A stretch of DNA of 64,000 nucleotides from Branchiostoma floridae (Eukaryota > Chordata > Leptocardii > Amphioxiformes > Branchiostomatidae), in NCBI RefSeq assembly GCF_000003815.2, contig NC_049997.1, positions 1,566,447 to 1,630,446 of the forward strand, written 5' to 3'. The position numbers and the translations under genes were made by a program. The notes under the pieces were generated by a model. The model saw only the letters and a program-made list of their open reading frames with translations. It made no database searches and had not been told where the DNA came from. Below, in pieces: positions 34,811 to 47,218 of this stretch. How positions within the stretch are numbered: the first letter of the stretch is position 1; the number at the start of each line of letters is the position of its first letter.

Positions 34811-35405
34811 AAGATACAACGCCGGAAAAACCCCTTCCGGACACATAATTTGACCTGCCGTGTCAAGTTCAAACGCAACCAGGCTCAAAATGTTGGATTT
34901 TGACCAATTACGTCATGTCATTAGCATAATTTATGAATATTTGATTATAAATGTTTAACTAAGATGTGTTAGATATTAAAGATATATGAAAAGAAGCTTA
35001 GTTTAGCAAAAAAATCTTAAAATTCCATTGTTTAAACCAAAATTAGTGATTTTTGTAAAATTTGCCTTTCAGAAACCACCCCCACCTATACACCAAAAAC
35101 CGTCGCCTTCTTGCCATTCGTCCAGGAGATACAGGGCTGAAAACACCCCACTTTTGAAACATAAAAAATGCACCCTTCAGTGTCAAGTTCAAACGCCAAA
35201 ATCAAACCTGAACGACAGGCAATAGCCCCCCACCCATGGCCATGTACCAAAAATCATCGCGATCGCACAATTCGTTCTGGAAATACAGCGCCGAAAAGCC
35301 CCAGCTTCCACATATTCCCACGCTCCTGAAAACTAAATCTGCATTACATGCAGGTAATAAAGTCAAAGTATGAAGCGTGGTAGAGACGCTGTTTGAGACA
35401 CAGCG
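34811..35405. other. Intergenic stretch with a short direct repeat
   Basis: GTGTCAAGTTCAAACGC occurs at 34860 and again at about 35180. No gene recognised. Confidence 0.35.
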
Positions 35406-35622
35406 CAGAGGTTTGGCTCCGGCTTTTTTTAGTCGTTTTTATCGTGCTTTTTATTTTGTCATCTTTCTTGAAGTACGCCAGCAAAACAATACAAGATACA
35501 GTGCAAAATAGAAAGCCCGATAAAAACCAAGGACGTTATATGTGATATAACATATGTGATATAACGTCCTTGATAAAAACGACTGAAAAAACGTCCGAAG
35601 CCTAACCTCTGCTTGGAGAGTA
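35406..35622. mobile_element. Foldback element next to the Emi-like promoter
   Basis: The outer arms (CAGAGGTTTGGCTCCGG, then TTTAGTCGTTTTTATC) are inverted at the other end, and the centre is a perfect 13-bp-arm hairpin (AAGGACGTTATAT). ACACAGCG occurs at both borders (35398-35405, 35623-35630). The right end carries 11 bp more (CTTGGAGAGTA) than the left, so one end is truncated or the duplication is chance. It ends 23 bp before the TCTCGCGAGA motif. Confidence 0.6.
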
Positions 35623-35639
35623 ACACAGCGCCCCTATCG

Positions 35640-35830
35640 CCGGCTCTCGCGAGACAATGACTCATGAGTGCGATATCTTAGTCTCTGATTGGTCAGCTTT
35701 ATATGACGTCATGATATAGTTCTTCTGATTGGTCAGTCATTTTGGACGTGAAATGTGATTGGTCAAACTGGGAAAAGGTGACGAACTTCAAACCAAAATT
35801 TGCATCTCAGATCGTGTTTGGCGAAGGAAT
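35640..35830 (+). promoter_or_regulatory. Cell-cycle-type promoter of the Emi-like gene
   Basis: About 280-460 bp before the start codon at 36108 lie, in order: palindrome TCTCGCGAGA (35645-35654), AP-1 site TGACTCA (35658), inverted CCAAT box GATTGG at 35687, CRE TGACGTCA (35704-35711), GATTGG again at 35727 and 35757, CHR-like TTCAAA (35788) and E2F-like TTTGGCGA (35817-35824). No TATA box is evident. Three CCAAT boxes 30-40 bp apart plus a CHR is the known layout of G2/M-controlled promoters bound by NF-Y and DREAM. The transcription start is not seen and is inferred to lie between about 35830 and 36100. Confidence 0.6.
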
Positions 35831-36107
35831 TATCGAGGTCAGCAGGCGGTAGCGCTAGTGTCTGAAGAATTATTCACAAGTTGGCGTGGAGTTTGGACAA
35901 AACCGTTCGAGAGCATCTTTCTTCACAATATTTCATCTTTGTGACAATTTTTCCAAGAGGGAGAGAATATATTCTACAGGTTCTCGGACGTTTACACTGG
36001 CACAAAGGCGCCATTTTTGGCTGGACTTTACCTCCATTTCCCACCCTCCTGTTGTGGAGGGGAGACTGTAGCATTCCCCCCTCCCCTGTGAGGTGAAGAC
36101 GCTAGGA

Positions 36108-39100
36108 ATGGCCTCCGTACCCACCGGAGCAGCCCCGGGGCCAGGCAAGAAGCGTTCCCGGATCCCTGTACGGGTGTGCCCGAGACCACATGACGTCAAT
36201 TCGCCTATCTGTAAGATCCAGAGAACTCTAGAGGCTATGAACATCGACTGTGCGAAGGTATGGCGCGCATCTCAATGATAATCTCAATAATTAATTGTCT
36301 TAAAAATACAGTCTACCACCCAACTTCTGTTGAAAGACTGCAAGAAGCTGTTGGTTTGTTACGCCGAAGGGCGGTTATACCGGCTATATAGATACAGAGA
36401 AGTTGAAACCTGACATACATAGACTAAACTGAAGTAAATTTACTTGATATATATTTTTCGATCTTCAAAATATCTCCCATATCTCCCTCTCAGTTCTAGG
36501 TTTCATGATTATCGTCCAAAATTATAAAAATTATTTATATGCTGAACTGTGTTTCTATCTTTACACCCGAGAATCTGTAAGATATTTTCCCGAGAACGAG
36601 AACAGCTTCAACCAGATGGAATTCAATTATTTTTAGGCAATGACTTACTAGTAGCAAGGAGCTTTTATCGAAAACTCCTTGCTAGCAGTTTACCAGTACA
36701 GCCTGTAGATAAGATTGAGGGCACTCAAGAAGAAGAAGAAGAGTATTTCGTAAATCGCAATCTTTTCTTATTTGGGGGTAGGTGACCAACATTGACGAGC
36801 CGATGAATCTTTCTGGATACATGTACTGTACTATATATGGAGAAAAGATGATTTGTGATACAAGATTCGTTTTACTCCACTGAAGACTATTTTTGCACTG
36901 ATGCCCCCCTCCCCAGAATGCCCCATACTAGATATTTGTATTACCAATGTGTAAGGGCCGGTTCACATGAGGAAAATTTCTGGTCGTACGTCAAAGTCCA
37001 TTTTTCATATATGACGTTTTTGCTTTGTGTGAACAGACCTGCGGTATCAGGCGACGGATATTTTACGACATGTTATTTCTGCTGAGTATGACTCCGTCTT
37101 TCTCAGTGTTTCCATTTTGCTTCTTATCCTGCCGTTATTCCACAATCCTATCAAACTGTGAGTTTCCCTGCTCTTTTGATTCGTCCACTGTCATGCTTAG
37201 GAGTTAGGAAACAAGCTCTGTAGATATAACACTGTTATGATAACAGCAAACAAAAGGCAAAAATTCTGGAAAATGGAAAATAAACATGTTTGACAGAAGT
37301 AGCGTGGCTTAAGAAAGTGCAGGAGAAAGCAATTTCCATATGACCCATCACCTCTTGCAGCCGCAAGCCGGTGCCGAGAAGCGATGGTCAACGTCGTGTT
37401 CCAGTTCACACAAGGAAAACAGCGTCGCAGACCTCCCGCCAGGCGGCTGAGAGTGTCCGTACATCCACCCTGAGGTCGATGCACAACCGGGCCATAGAAT
37501 ATTTTGCCAACTCCACAAATGAAAAAAGCGTGATATGTCAAACACAGACAACTTTGAAAGTTTGACACATGTCTTTGTCGGCCGACTAGAAATTTTTCTC
37601 ATGCGAACTGGCCCTAACTTCTAAGCACATCCTCTGTCAGTCCTCGGTACCTGCTTGCTGGCTGCAGGTCTGTGATCATGCAAATGGTTTTCTCCTGTGC
37701 TTTCTGAAACCACGCTACTTCTGTCAAACTTGTTTATCTTTTGTTGCTAGTGATTGTTGCGTTTTGTTTCGATGTCTTATGTAAGGGGCTTCATTCCAAA
37801 GCATAACAGAGGACAACAGTTCAATCTGGGGAAGTGAAGAAACGCACCGTTGCTGTTTGATAGGACTGTGAAACAACAACAACATGATAAGAAGCAAAAT
37901 GGAGATGGAGACGGCATCATAATTCATATGCAGAAATAACACACCAGTCGTGGGGCTCATCATCTCTCATATAGTTCAGACAGAACATTTTTTCACAAAA
38001 CAAAGTTTGTTCAAAATGCACACGTCACACCTTATTGTGTAGTGGTCAATGCGGGGTCACAACCTGACTCAGGAGCCGCTTGGATTTTTCCTACTGTGTC
38101 TAAAATGGAAATGTTTGCAAACCACATGCGACAGATTGAGTGGTTTGTGACGTAACATTTTTGCCTGAATCGTGCAGTGTGAGGAAGAAGTGGTGAGATT
38201 CCAACTTGTGATTGGTTTGTTTCAGGGTGGTAATGTCGGGTGCAGCAGGTGATAAGCCGCTTCGATGGAAATCACAACATGTACATAATCTCCTCCACAT
38301 CCTCTCGACTTTGCTCCCACAATCTAGAGTGTCCTTTCCACAACTGTGTAGCAGGTTTTCGGTGGATACTGTCATCTTTGTGGATCCTTAGCCAGTTGCC
38401 ATACGTAAAATCCTATCATGAAGTAATGTATGACCTAAAAATATGGCATCTATCTGTTATCTATTGGTTTTGCTGCACACGTTCAGCACAAACATACAGG
38501 GCTTCCCAAATACTGTACAGTACACTACTGCAGATATGACAGCACCTAGCAAGTCACATGCAGGCTTATACTTGAGTTGTAGCCACATTTATTCAGCCAG
38601 ATTGAACCCTGTGTTTCAGGAGGTACCAGAGAGCAGCCAGACAGCAGATGTGTCCAGCACAGGCGGCCCCAGCACGTGGTGGAACACCACAGCCACTATC
38701 AGCTGGGCCTCCGGAGTGGACTCCAGCACACCCCTAACCTTCTCTGCTATCAACGGTGACCATCCTACCACATCTGCATTTACACCAGTCAGCACACCCA
38801 ACTTCACTCCTCTCCACAGAGGAAAAAAGGCAGAAACAGCAGCCATAGACTCTACCCCAGTTCTAGGTGGTTTATTGAGGAGAGCAGCCACCCAGCATCC
38901 CGTTAACCAACACTCACACATGAACATGGTGACTCCTGGCTGGACCCCAGTTGTGTCCACTGGTGTAGCAGGGCAGTGTTGGTCAACATCAGGTCAGCCT
39001 TAGGTTTTAGTTAGTCTGGATATACTATCCAGATAGTAGTTTGCTCCTATGTTCACTTCTGCTACCTTCATATTCAAATCTTTTGGCGTCAATGTCAGTT

Positions 39101-42100
39101 TATGAGCCTAAATAAGGAATGGGCTCTATCTTCTATAGTGCTCATTCAAAGAGGTGTTCCAACACCTGTTTGAATCAGTCAATCATTTCTTCAAGTTTCT
39201 TGTGACTGGTGGGGAGCTTGTGTATAATGAATGTCTGAGCAAAATACCCTAATGGTACCCAGGCTAGATTTCAGTGCTCTCAGCAGGATTTTTTCACGAA
39301 CATAGGAGGCATCCTAGTGGAGCAGACGTGAGCATATATAATGTAGGTTCCCCCTGTGAATGTTTTGCTTTGAGTTGAAAGCTACTCAGGATAAAATTTG
39401 ACACATTGTTTCGATCTGCGCCAATAACTTTATTCGCTCGCTTGCATGTGTGATTTCATAAATAGCAACGGTGGGCTTGGAGTGTGATCTATTTAATTGA
39501 TGGAAGCCTGTGCGAAACAACTAAGAAGCCTGTGTGATACAGACAATTATTATCCAGTCCAGAACACCCGTATCAAACATCATCGCAGCCTAAGTATGAC
39601 ATGATATGTTTTATTCAAGTATAGTGTCAGTCTTTGATTGGCTGAAAGCCTAACAGGATCACAATTGAATATTTAAGCACATAAAACTTTTCTTCATTGA
39701 TATATACAAGGAGGTTATATAGGTTATCTATAACCTCATTGATATATACATGTATATTAATATTAGGTAAGGATATGCATGTACAGTACCACAGTCTACC
39801 TCCAGACCAGATTGCTGTTTATAGGGGCACTGGGTGGGGCAACGAGAACCTCTAAGATGAGTAAGAAAGGACTTGTGGAGTGTTCCCTCTTTGTACTAGT
39901 AATCTTGGATGTTAGGATGAGTGGCTGTTTTCAATGAAATTGGTAATGCAATGTGGCACAACCTTCCATCCCAATGTCTGCTTGAAGCCACTGGCAATGA
40001 ATGGATGATGTAAATGCCCTGTTGTCAAACTCAGGAAAACAAGTGAAGACCAGCACACCCTATAATTGCTGGCTGATGGAGAAGACCTCGAGTATCTCCA
40101 GCCTGTCCTCCAGTGACCTGGTTCTCCCCACACCACCCTCCTCCATCAAGCGTCCCTTCCCGTACTCAGTGCCGACCCAGGACTCCATGGAGTACATCCA
40201 GCTGGACTCCTGCCCTCACACACAGAAGAAACTCCCACGCAGAAGACTCACAGTTGTTGGAGAGGTAAAGTTGTTAATCATGCACTGAACCCTCCTGGCT
40301 GCAGTACGACTAAAATGGTCAAGCGTGTGCACAAAATTCAAATTTCCTCTAATATCATTTCATTTATAAGTAATTTCCTAGTTGTTTTGTCAAAAAATAG
40401 TCAAAGAGACTCCAAGGGAACTTGATGGAGTGAGTGAGTGGGTGGGTGAGTGAGTACATAAATCATAAGTACATAAGTGAGTAAATAAGTGTGAGTGAAT
40501 CGGTGAGTGAGTGAGCAAGTGAGTGAGTGAGTTGTTTTGTGGAGATACCAAGTTTTGAGATGAATTGTCCAACCCTGTTATTGTCAGTCTTGACAGATAC
40601 ATATTAACTTCACTGTTGTGAAGGTAGATTTGCGTATACATTTGAGTGTCTTTCTTTAAACATACATAATTGATGTGAATATCTAGATTGTTACTGTGCC
40701 AGATGAATGAGTTTGTTAATGTGGTATAATCAGATTTTCTAACTTCTCTTCATATATATGTAATGCAGGGTTCAAAATACACATACTTAACTTGCAATTC
40801 GCACATAATTTTTGAGATTTGCATGTAAAATTATTCTGAACTTGCAATCTTGCATGTTGAAAATACCTGGCCTATTGGAAAATACAGTCAAACCTGCCCA
40901 AGACGACCACCCGGGGGACCGGAAAAAAGCGGTCGATTTGGACAGGTGGTGAAGAGTATCGACTCCGAACATGCCCGATGCAAAATATAAATGGTTTCTG
41001 TTGTGTTTAATGGCAAATAGAAAGCACACTGCACGCACGCAAAGAAGCGAGGTCTTTAATGTCAAATACAGCACGCACACTGAAAACTGTAAATTTACCC
41101 CCAAAATCCGACGCAAACTGGCCGATTTCGGCACAAAATTGCGCTATTTATCATCAAAAATCGATGAAAACCTCAATTTTGAAAATAATGCGGCCGTTAT
41201 GGGTCCCAATTTGGGCCGGTCGCGGTCGCGTTGGCCAGGTGGTCGTTGAGAAAAGGTCGCTTAATGCTTACGTCAATGGGAAAATAAATCGGGACCGAGA
41301 AAAAGCGGTCGAAATGGCCAGGTGGTCGCTGAGAAGAGGTCGTCGCTCGGGCAGGTTTGACTGTACTGAGGAATTAGACCCCCTACTCTTAGACAAAAAG
41401 ACAAATGGATGTGTGTCTGTATCCTTTCTTGTTTTTGCCAGTAACTTTCTCCGGTAACTTTACTAGATGTAATCAAAATTCACCGATTCAAGCTAGCGAT
41501 ACTTGTCGCCATCGCCGCCTAGTTGTATTTTGCATGTAAATTTTTAAATTGCAAGTAAAATTTTTGCCAACTTGCAATTTTGCATGTAGCAAAAAAAAAG
41601 TATTTCGATCCCTGTAATGTATTTTGTAATACGTGTATGCTATTGTAAAATAAAAGCATCTTATTTGGGACTGTACATGGTTGCTTGGACACAGGAGTCA
41701 CCCCCACCCCCTGAGTGTGTGCAGACCCCATGTGGAGACACCCTAGCTGCACCTGACCATGACTTGGGTGTGTCCACCCTCCACCTCTCCTCACATCACA
41801 GCCAGGCCTGCTGCACCCAGACTGGTATGTCCAACAGTACTTACCTCCAGATTCATTTCTTCATTGATATTGTTATCTAAGTGTGCTTAAGCATTCTTTG
41901 ATACCTTGTATGTTTTGATATCTATACAGAACAGAGTTAAGTGTTGTGTGCAGTGTTTCCGCCAGACCGTAGCCAGATCTCGCAAAATGTAGCACTTCTC
42001 GCAAATTGGTGGAGATCTGTGTGACGTCAGGGGAAGCTAGTGATGTGATAGACATACCAGAGTATTAAAACAGCATGAGGCCGCCGTTTTTGAACGTGTT

Positions 42101-45100
42101 TATCCTGAAAATTTCTGCCCTTTTTGGAGACTTTGCGGTCTCAACTCATATAACAGACATGGAAGCAAAGTTATACTTCTTTATAAGTTATAGGTCTTCC
42201 ATCTCTTATGTGAACAAGTTATTCTTCTGCGGTATTGCCGATAGTGAACTTGAAACTCGGTTGGAGATTCCCGTGCCGTGCCATGCAGCCAGCGGGCATG
42301 TTTCTGATCTCAGCGTTTACAATGGAAACAGAGACTGTCAAAGTTGTTTACATAGAAAAGTTTGTGTTTTGTATTATTTTCTCACAATAATGACATTTAT
42401 TGTAGTGTTATACTTTATAGCGAGGTTGATGGATATGTTATGAGTTTTTGAAATGTCTGGGTAATAGCGGAAGGGCAAATTTACTGAACTGAGACCTTGA
42501 AAAACAGGGCTTTAATAAGATTATCATATGCGAAAGGGCGCCGACACACACACACAATCATAACAATAGCAAAACAAACAGTGTGTTGCTTTCCGATCAT
42601 GGATGGTGTCTCCAAGCCTGTAGTTTCAATGCAAAACACAAAACTGCAGTTTACATTTCTCGACTTTGTCAAATTTCTACATAACTGTAGGTTGCTTTTT
42701 CATGAGGACGGCCTCTGTTTGCATCCAAGCCGTCCAAAACGAAATGAGGCCGTCATTTGACAGGTGACGCCCCTCTGGCATAAACACTGGTTGTGTGTGA
42801 TATTTGTATCATGATATCAGATTTATCTCAAAGAATATTCATTATAATGACTAAATGCACCCGTATCCTGGAATAGTTCTTTTGACACTATGAACAACTT
42901 AATTTTTAATTTTTACACAGGGTTGGCTTATGATATAGAGACTGTGGTTTATGCTCCTCCAGTGCCAAAACTGGGACCTGAACCCACAACCCTTCAACCT
43001 CCTGCTGACGTCTCTAATGTCATCAGTAATGTCTTAGATCTGCCTCTCAGCATGCTGCCTGATGAAAGCATGGAGAAACGGGAATGTTCAGTCACACAGT
43101 CCCCTTACTCTAACTGTCATATACCAAACCACGTCCAGTCCAAGGAAAGTTTGGTTGGGAAGAACCACTGTGAAAGTTGTCCACAGAACATAGGTGTTAG
43201 CTCAGAGTGTAGGAATGAAGGACATTTGGGAGATAACACACAGCACCACACAAGGAGAGAATCCTCTAGCTCTCAGGACAGCTGCACATGTCATGTGCTT
43301 TCACAAAGGGCACCAAATGTTGGGTTGCCGGAGTGTGTGGATGGGCCACAGAATAGCAACAAAACAAGCAGCAATGGTCATCCGAATGTCACGTCTCTGG
43401 GACATCACAGTGGAACAGAATCACTGGTTTCCACCAACTCGCCACAGGAGAAGACAACGGGCTCCAACAAACAGCTTATACGAATCTTACCTGAACATAT
43501 CAAGCAGCCAGGTCATAGTAAACGGCATGTGTATCTAGCTATAGAGGAGAACCAAATACAAGATAAACTCAACTCAACTCAACAAGATAGTATGGAGGGT
43601 GTGAAAGGCAGTATTTCTTCTGTCCAGAGGGGAAAAGGTCCAGAGTGTGGAGATGATAGCCCTCCACCTGTGAAAGTATGCAGATTATCACAACCTACAG
43701 ATGCCACTGTGTGCACAGGTCCTGGTGGTAATAACATCAGTACAGGGACTGACAGGTATAACATCCAACGCAACCCACCATTGGCATACTTACGCCATTC
43801 TGAAACATTTAATGTACTGCAAAACTGTTGCATGGAAAGTTCTAGAGATGACCCGACCTTCTCCTGTTCAACATCTCATGATCCCCCCATTGACACTTCA
43901 TCACTTCATGGTAAGATCAGTTTTAAACAAGTTTCTGATGCAGGCCCAAACCTCACGGCTACGTTTGCAGACAGTGCCTTAGGTCTGAGTGTCTCTAGTT
44001 TTGACACTGATCCCCACATTGAGATCCATGGACTGTCTTCTGTTCCTGACACAATGATGACTGAAGAGGGAGACCGTATCATGGGAGAAACAATATCTCA
44101 CACAAGTAAAGGTGGTAGGAAGGTTTCTCGTATACAGGATGGACATGACGAGCAACAAGAGCTGCTACTTATAGATTTCAAGGAAAACATGAAGTTGGAG
44201 CGCCGTGTCCACTTCAAACTGTCCCCAGAGAAGCACCCTGCCCCACCACCGTCACCATCAAACACTGGTCCTGACAAAACTGGGAAGCAATTTTCCCCAA
44301 GAAAACAGTCTAAGAAATCCCCCAGGAAGAACAGCCCTCGCTCCAGCCCTGCCAAGTCCCGGTTTTCTGCAGTGAAATTAAGATCCAGCCCCCTGAAAAG
44401 ATGTAGTCCATCCAAACTGCACATCTCCTCAGGAAGGAGTAGAGCAAGCCCAGCAAAAAGGCGCCATCCATCAGAAGTCAATAAAGTAAGGAAATCACTT
44501 CTTGGTGATTTTGGTAGCATGAAGACACCGGCCACCATTAAAAGGAAACTGTTCACGCGGGACTTGCCTCGCAGGGAAGCATGGAGCCGTCGTGATACAG
44601 CAGAGGTTGTGATGGAGACAGAAGCTATGGATGACAGTGGCCTGTCGCTGTCACTGTTCGTCTTGAACGAGCATCAACCAGGCAGCAAGTTGGGCTGGGA
44701 CTATGTGGACATAATCGGTGAGTACAAGAATGGAACAGCTTCTACCATCCATGGTCCTCTATCCCCAATACTTGCAATTGTCTGGTTTGGTTCAAGTTCT
44801 CCATTCTACCTTAAAATGAGCTCCCAATCATCCTATATGTATAGAAATATCCTAGTTGAAATAATGAAGACTGATACTTTTGAAATGTACTTTGCTGGCA
44901 GTTGTCATGCATGTCCTGAGGCTGAAGTAATGCTAATTATTATTTACAAATTCAACACACCAGTTTTATGTTTACTTTTGTAAATCATAACCCTCCTAAG
45001 ACAGATTTTTAAACAGTTCTCAGGAGAACAAATGCGTACAACTTTTTTTTCAGGAGAGCTGACTCATGTGTATAGCATGCCTATGATTGTCGAATCCATC

Positions 45101-47180
45101 CTGGCATATTTGGACCCTCCTGACCTCAGCAGGTAAGAACTACATGTACTAACTGACAGTATGAGCCAGTACCCTATTTTTGAGCTGATATTAACTATAA
45201 CATACCGGAGCATACTACCACTATGGTAGTACCAGATAAGTTAGACACCCATCTAAGGAAGGTCAGTAAAACCTGTGTCTACTTGTAGGATTCCTTCCTG
45301 ATTGAAATTTTGTTTCAACAACAATAGGAAATATGATAAAACAAGTAACCCCCTCCAGCTGCAGGTTAACTTTGGACTTCCAGAATAATTCCGGGCAAAC
45401 CTTAATCATTTGAAAAATGATTAAACTTGGCAAATGAATTAAGATTTGAAACTATGGTCTATTAAAAGGTAATTCGGGGCTCAAAGTACTACCTGCATTA
45501 TTATGCAGGTTAGTGCGGGTAAAATTGGACCTGTGCAGGTATTTCTGGTGTCTACAAGTGCCTAACCTGCACTGAAATGAAATGGAGGAAAGATGCTAGC
45601 TCACACAGAATGACTTTTACTCTGACTGAGACTCGTAAATTTTCTGATTTAAACACAATACAGAATTTGACACCCAAAAAAACAAATTGATCGGTCAGAC
45701 CGGGTCTATACATATTACAGCCTTGGTCAGTTGCAGAACTCATGCCAGATCTTAAGGTTTGGAGGTCAGGGGTCATGATCAAACCACTCTCATGTGATTA
45801 CAGTGTTTTGAATGTTGTTTGGAGGGAGAAGTTTTACATCTAGTGCGAGTGAACTCCAGTTTGCTGCTTCTCTATAAGCAAGTGTCCTTTTAAGCTACAC
45901 AGTGGGGGTGGTACCGGTACAGCGTACTGGTACAGAACAGTTTTTTCTCATTAGACCGGTCCGGAAAAAATGGACCTGAAAAAATTCAGTAAACCGGATC
46001 TTGGACTGATTAGACAACAAATAGATGATATTATTGGCAGGGGTTCACACATTTTGGGGCTTGCCGGTCCAAGAAATTTATACAAGAGCGACGTTGAGTA
46101 GAGTCTACAGTCAAACTTACCATTGTGTCATGAAGATAGGATTTTATAATGCCAGTGGACACTCCACCAAACAGATTCATTATTAGCAAAATGGACCATT
46201 GTTTTCAGTATCGCCAATTTACCACTTTCCCAGACCTGGACCTAAATTTTCTGTACCAGTACCCACCCCTACTACACTGTTTAACAGTCCTAAAGATTGG
46301 TTGATACATTGGGTTGTTGATGTCTGTGCTATCTCCACAGTATGTGCTGTGTGTCCAAAGAGTGGCAGCAGGTGTGCATGGGTGACAGGAAGGCTGAGCA
46401 GTGCCGACAGATGTACCTCCGACAGCGCAGGAGACTGGCTCCCTGGGTTGGGAAGGTATGTTCTGGATGTTATTTCTCTGCACCAGAATTGTTCTGGAAG
46501 ACAGGTTGCCTGGTGTGCAATTTGATTTTTTGGCACACAAAGCCATCCATTTTCAAATAAGGTACCATTTACTTTTTCTCCTCCCAAACCCTGTCTTGTT
46601 CGCTGTAAACTTAGGAACACATAATCTATCGTGACATGCGTGTTGGACATAACAAAGTAAAAGTTGGGTTTAAGAAAGCCTTCCTAAAATCTTTGTTTCT
46701 TATCTTTTTTTTTAAGGAAAACCTTATCAAGTGGCGTTCTCGAGAGTTAGGCAGTCTGACAGAGACCAATTCTGCCCTGGCGACCTTACAGCTGCAACGC
46801 ATCGTCACACCTACACAGGCCACACCCACCATGTCCAGACATGACCAATTCTCCAAGGTCAGAGAAATCAGCCTGTTGAAGGAAGTATTCTTGGGCGGGT
46901 ATATTACCTTCGCCAAGAAGGCAATATTTTTGGTTCTGACATGATGTTGTGTCTCTATATGTAGGTCAACAGCATATAACGTGGATCGTTTTGTATGATT
47001 TTTTTTTAGTTATGTAGGGGTTGGGAAAATGAAGGTCAAGTTTTATAATTGGCCTCCAAGCGGCAAGTTACGGCACTGCAACGGAGGTTCAAAGTTGGAG
47101 GTAAAATGTTCCTCAAGTGCCGGGTTCATGAGGAGTAAGTCGTGTAAGTTTGGGCCCCCTGGCGGCTTGTTTTGAACTGC

Positions 47181-47218
<38 letters not shown>

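Larger units (their letters stand above)
36258..38619 (+). other. Intron 1 of the Emi-like gene
   Basis: It contains a LINE 3' tail (36345-36395) and a TAA-flanked element (36955-37614). A small hairpin GCAAGGAG/CTCCTTGC lies near 36656-36688. A missing small coding exon cannot be excluded. Confidence 0.5.

Noticed and set aside
42890-42920. ATG at 42890 as a start for a separate gene
   Set aside because: A branch/pyrimidine tract and acceptor TTTTTACACAG end at 42920, and the upstream exon at 41695-41824 joins in phase.
44718-44983. Continuation of the long open frame beyond the 44717 donor
   Set aside because: A consensus donor gtgagt at 44718 and the in-phase F-box exon at 45054 show this is intron read-through.
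47060-47130. A possible extra exon of the Emi-like gene (RQVTALQRRFKVGGKMF) followed by gtaagt
   Set aside because: Its phase fits neither neighbour, and joining 46857 directly to 47439 gives the exact vertebrate spacing from SRHDQFSK to CIRC.
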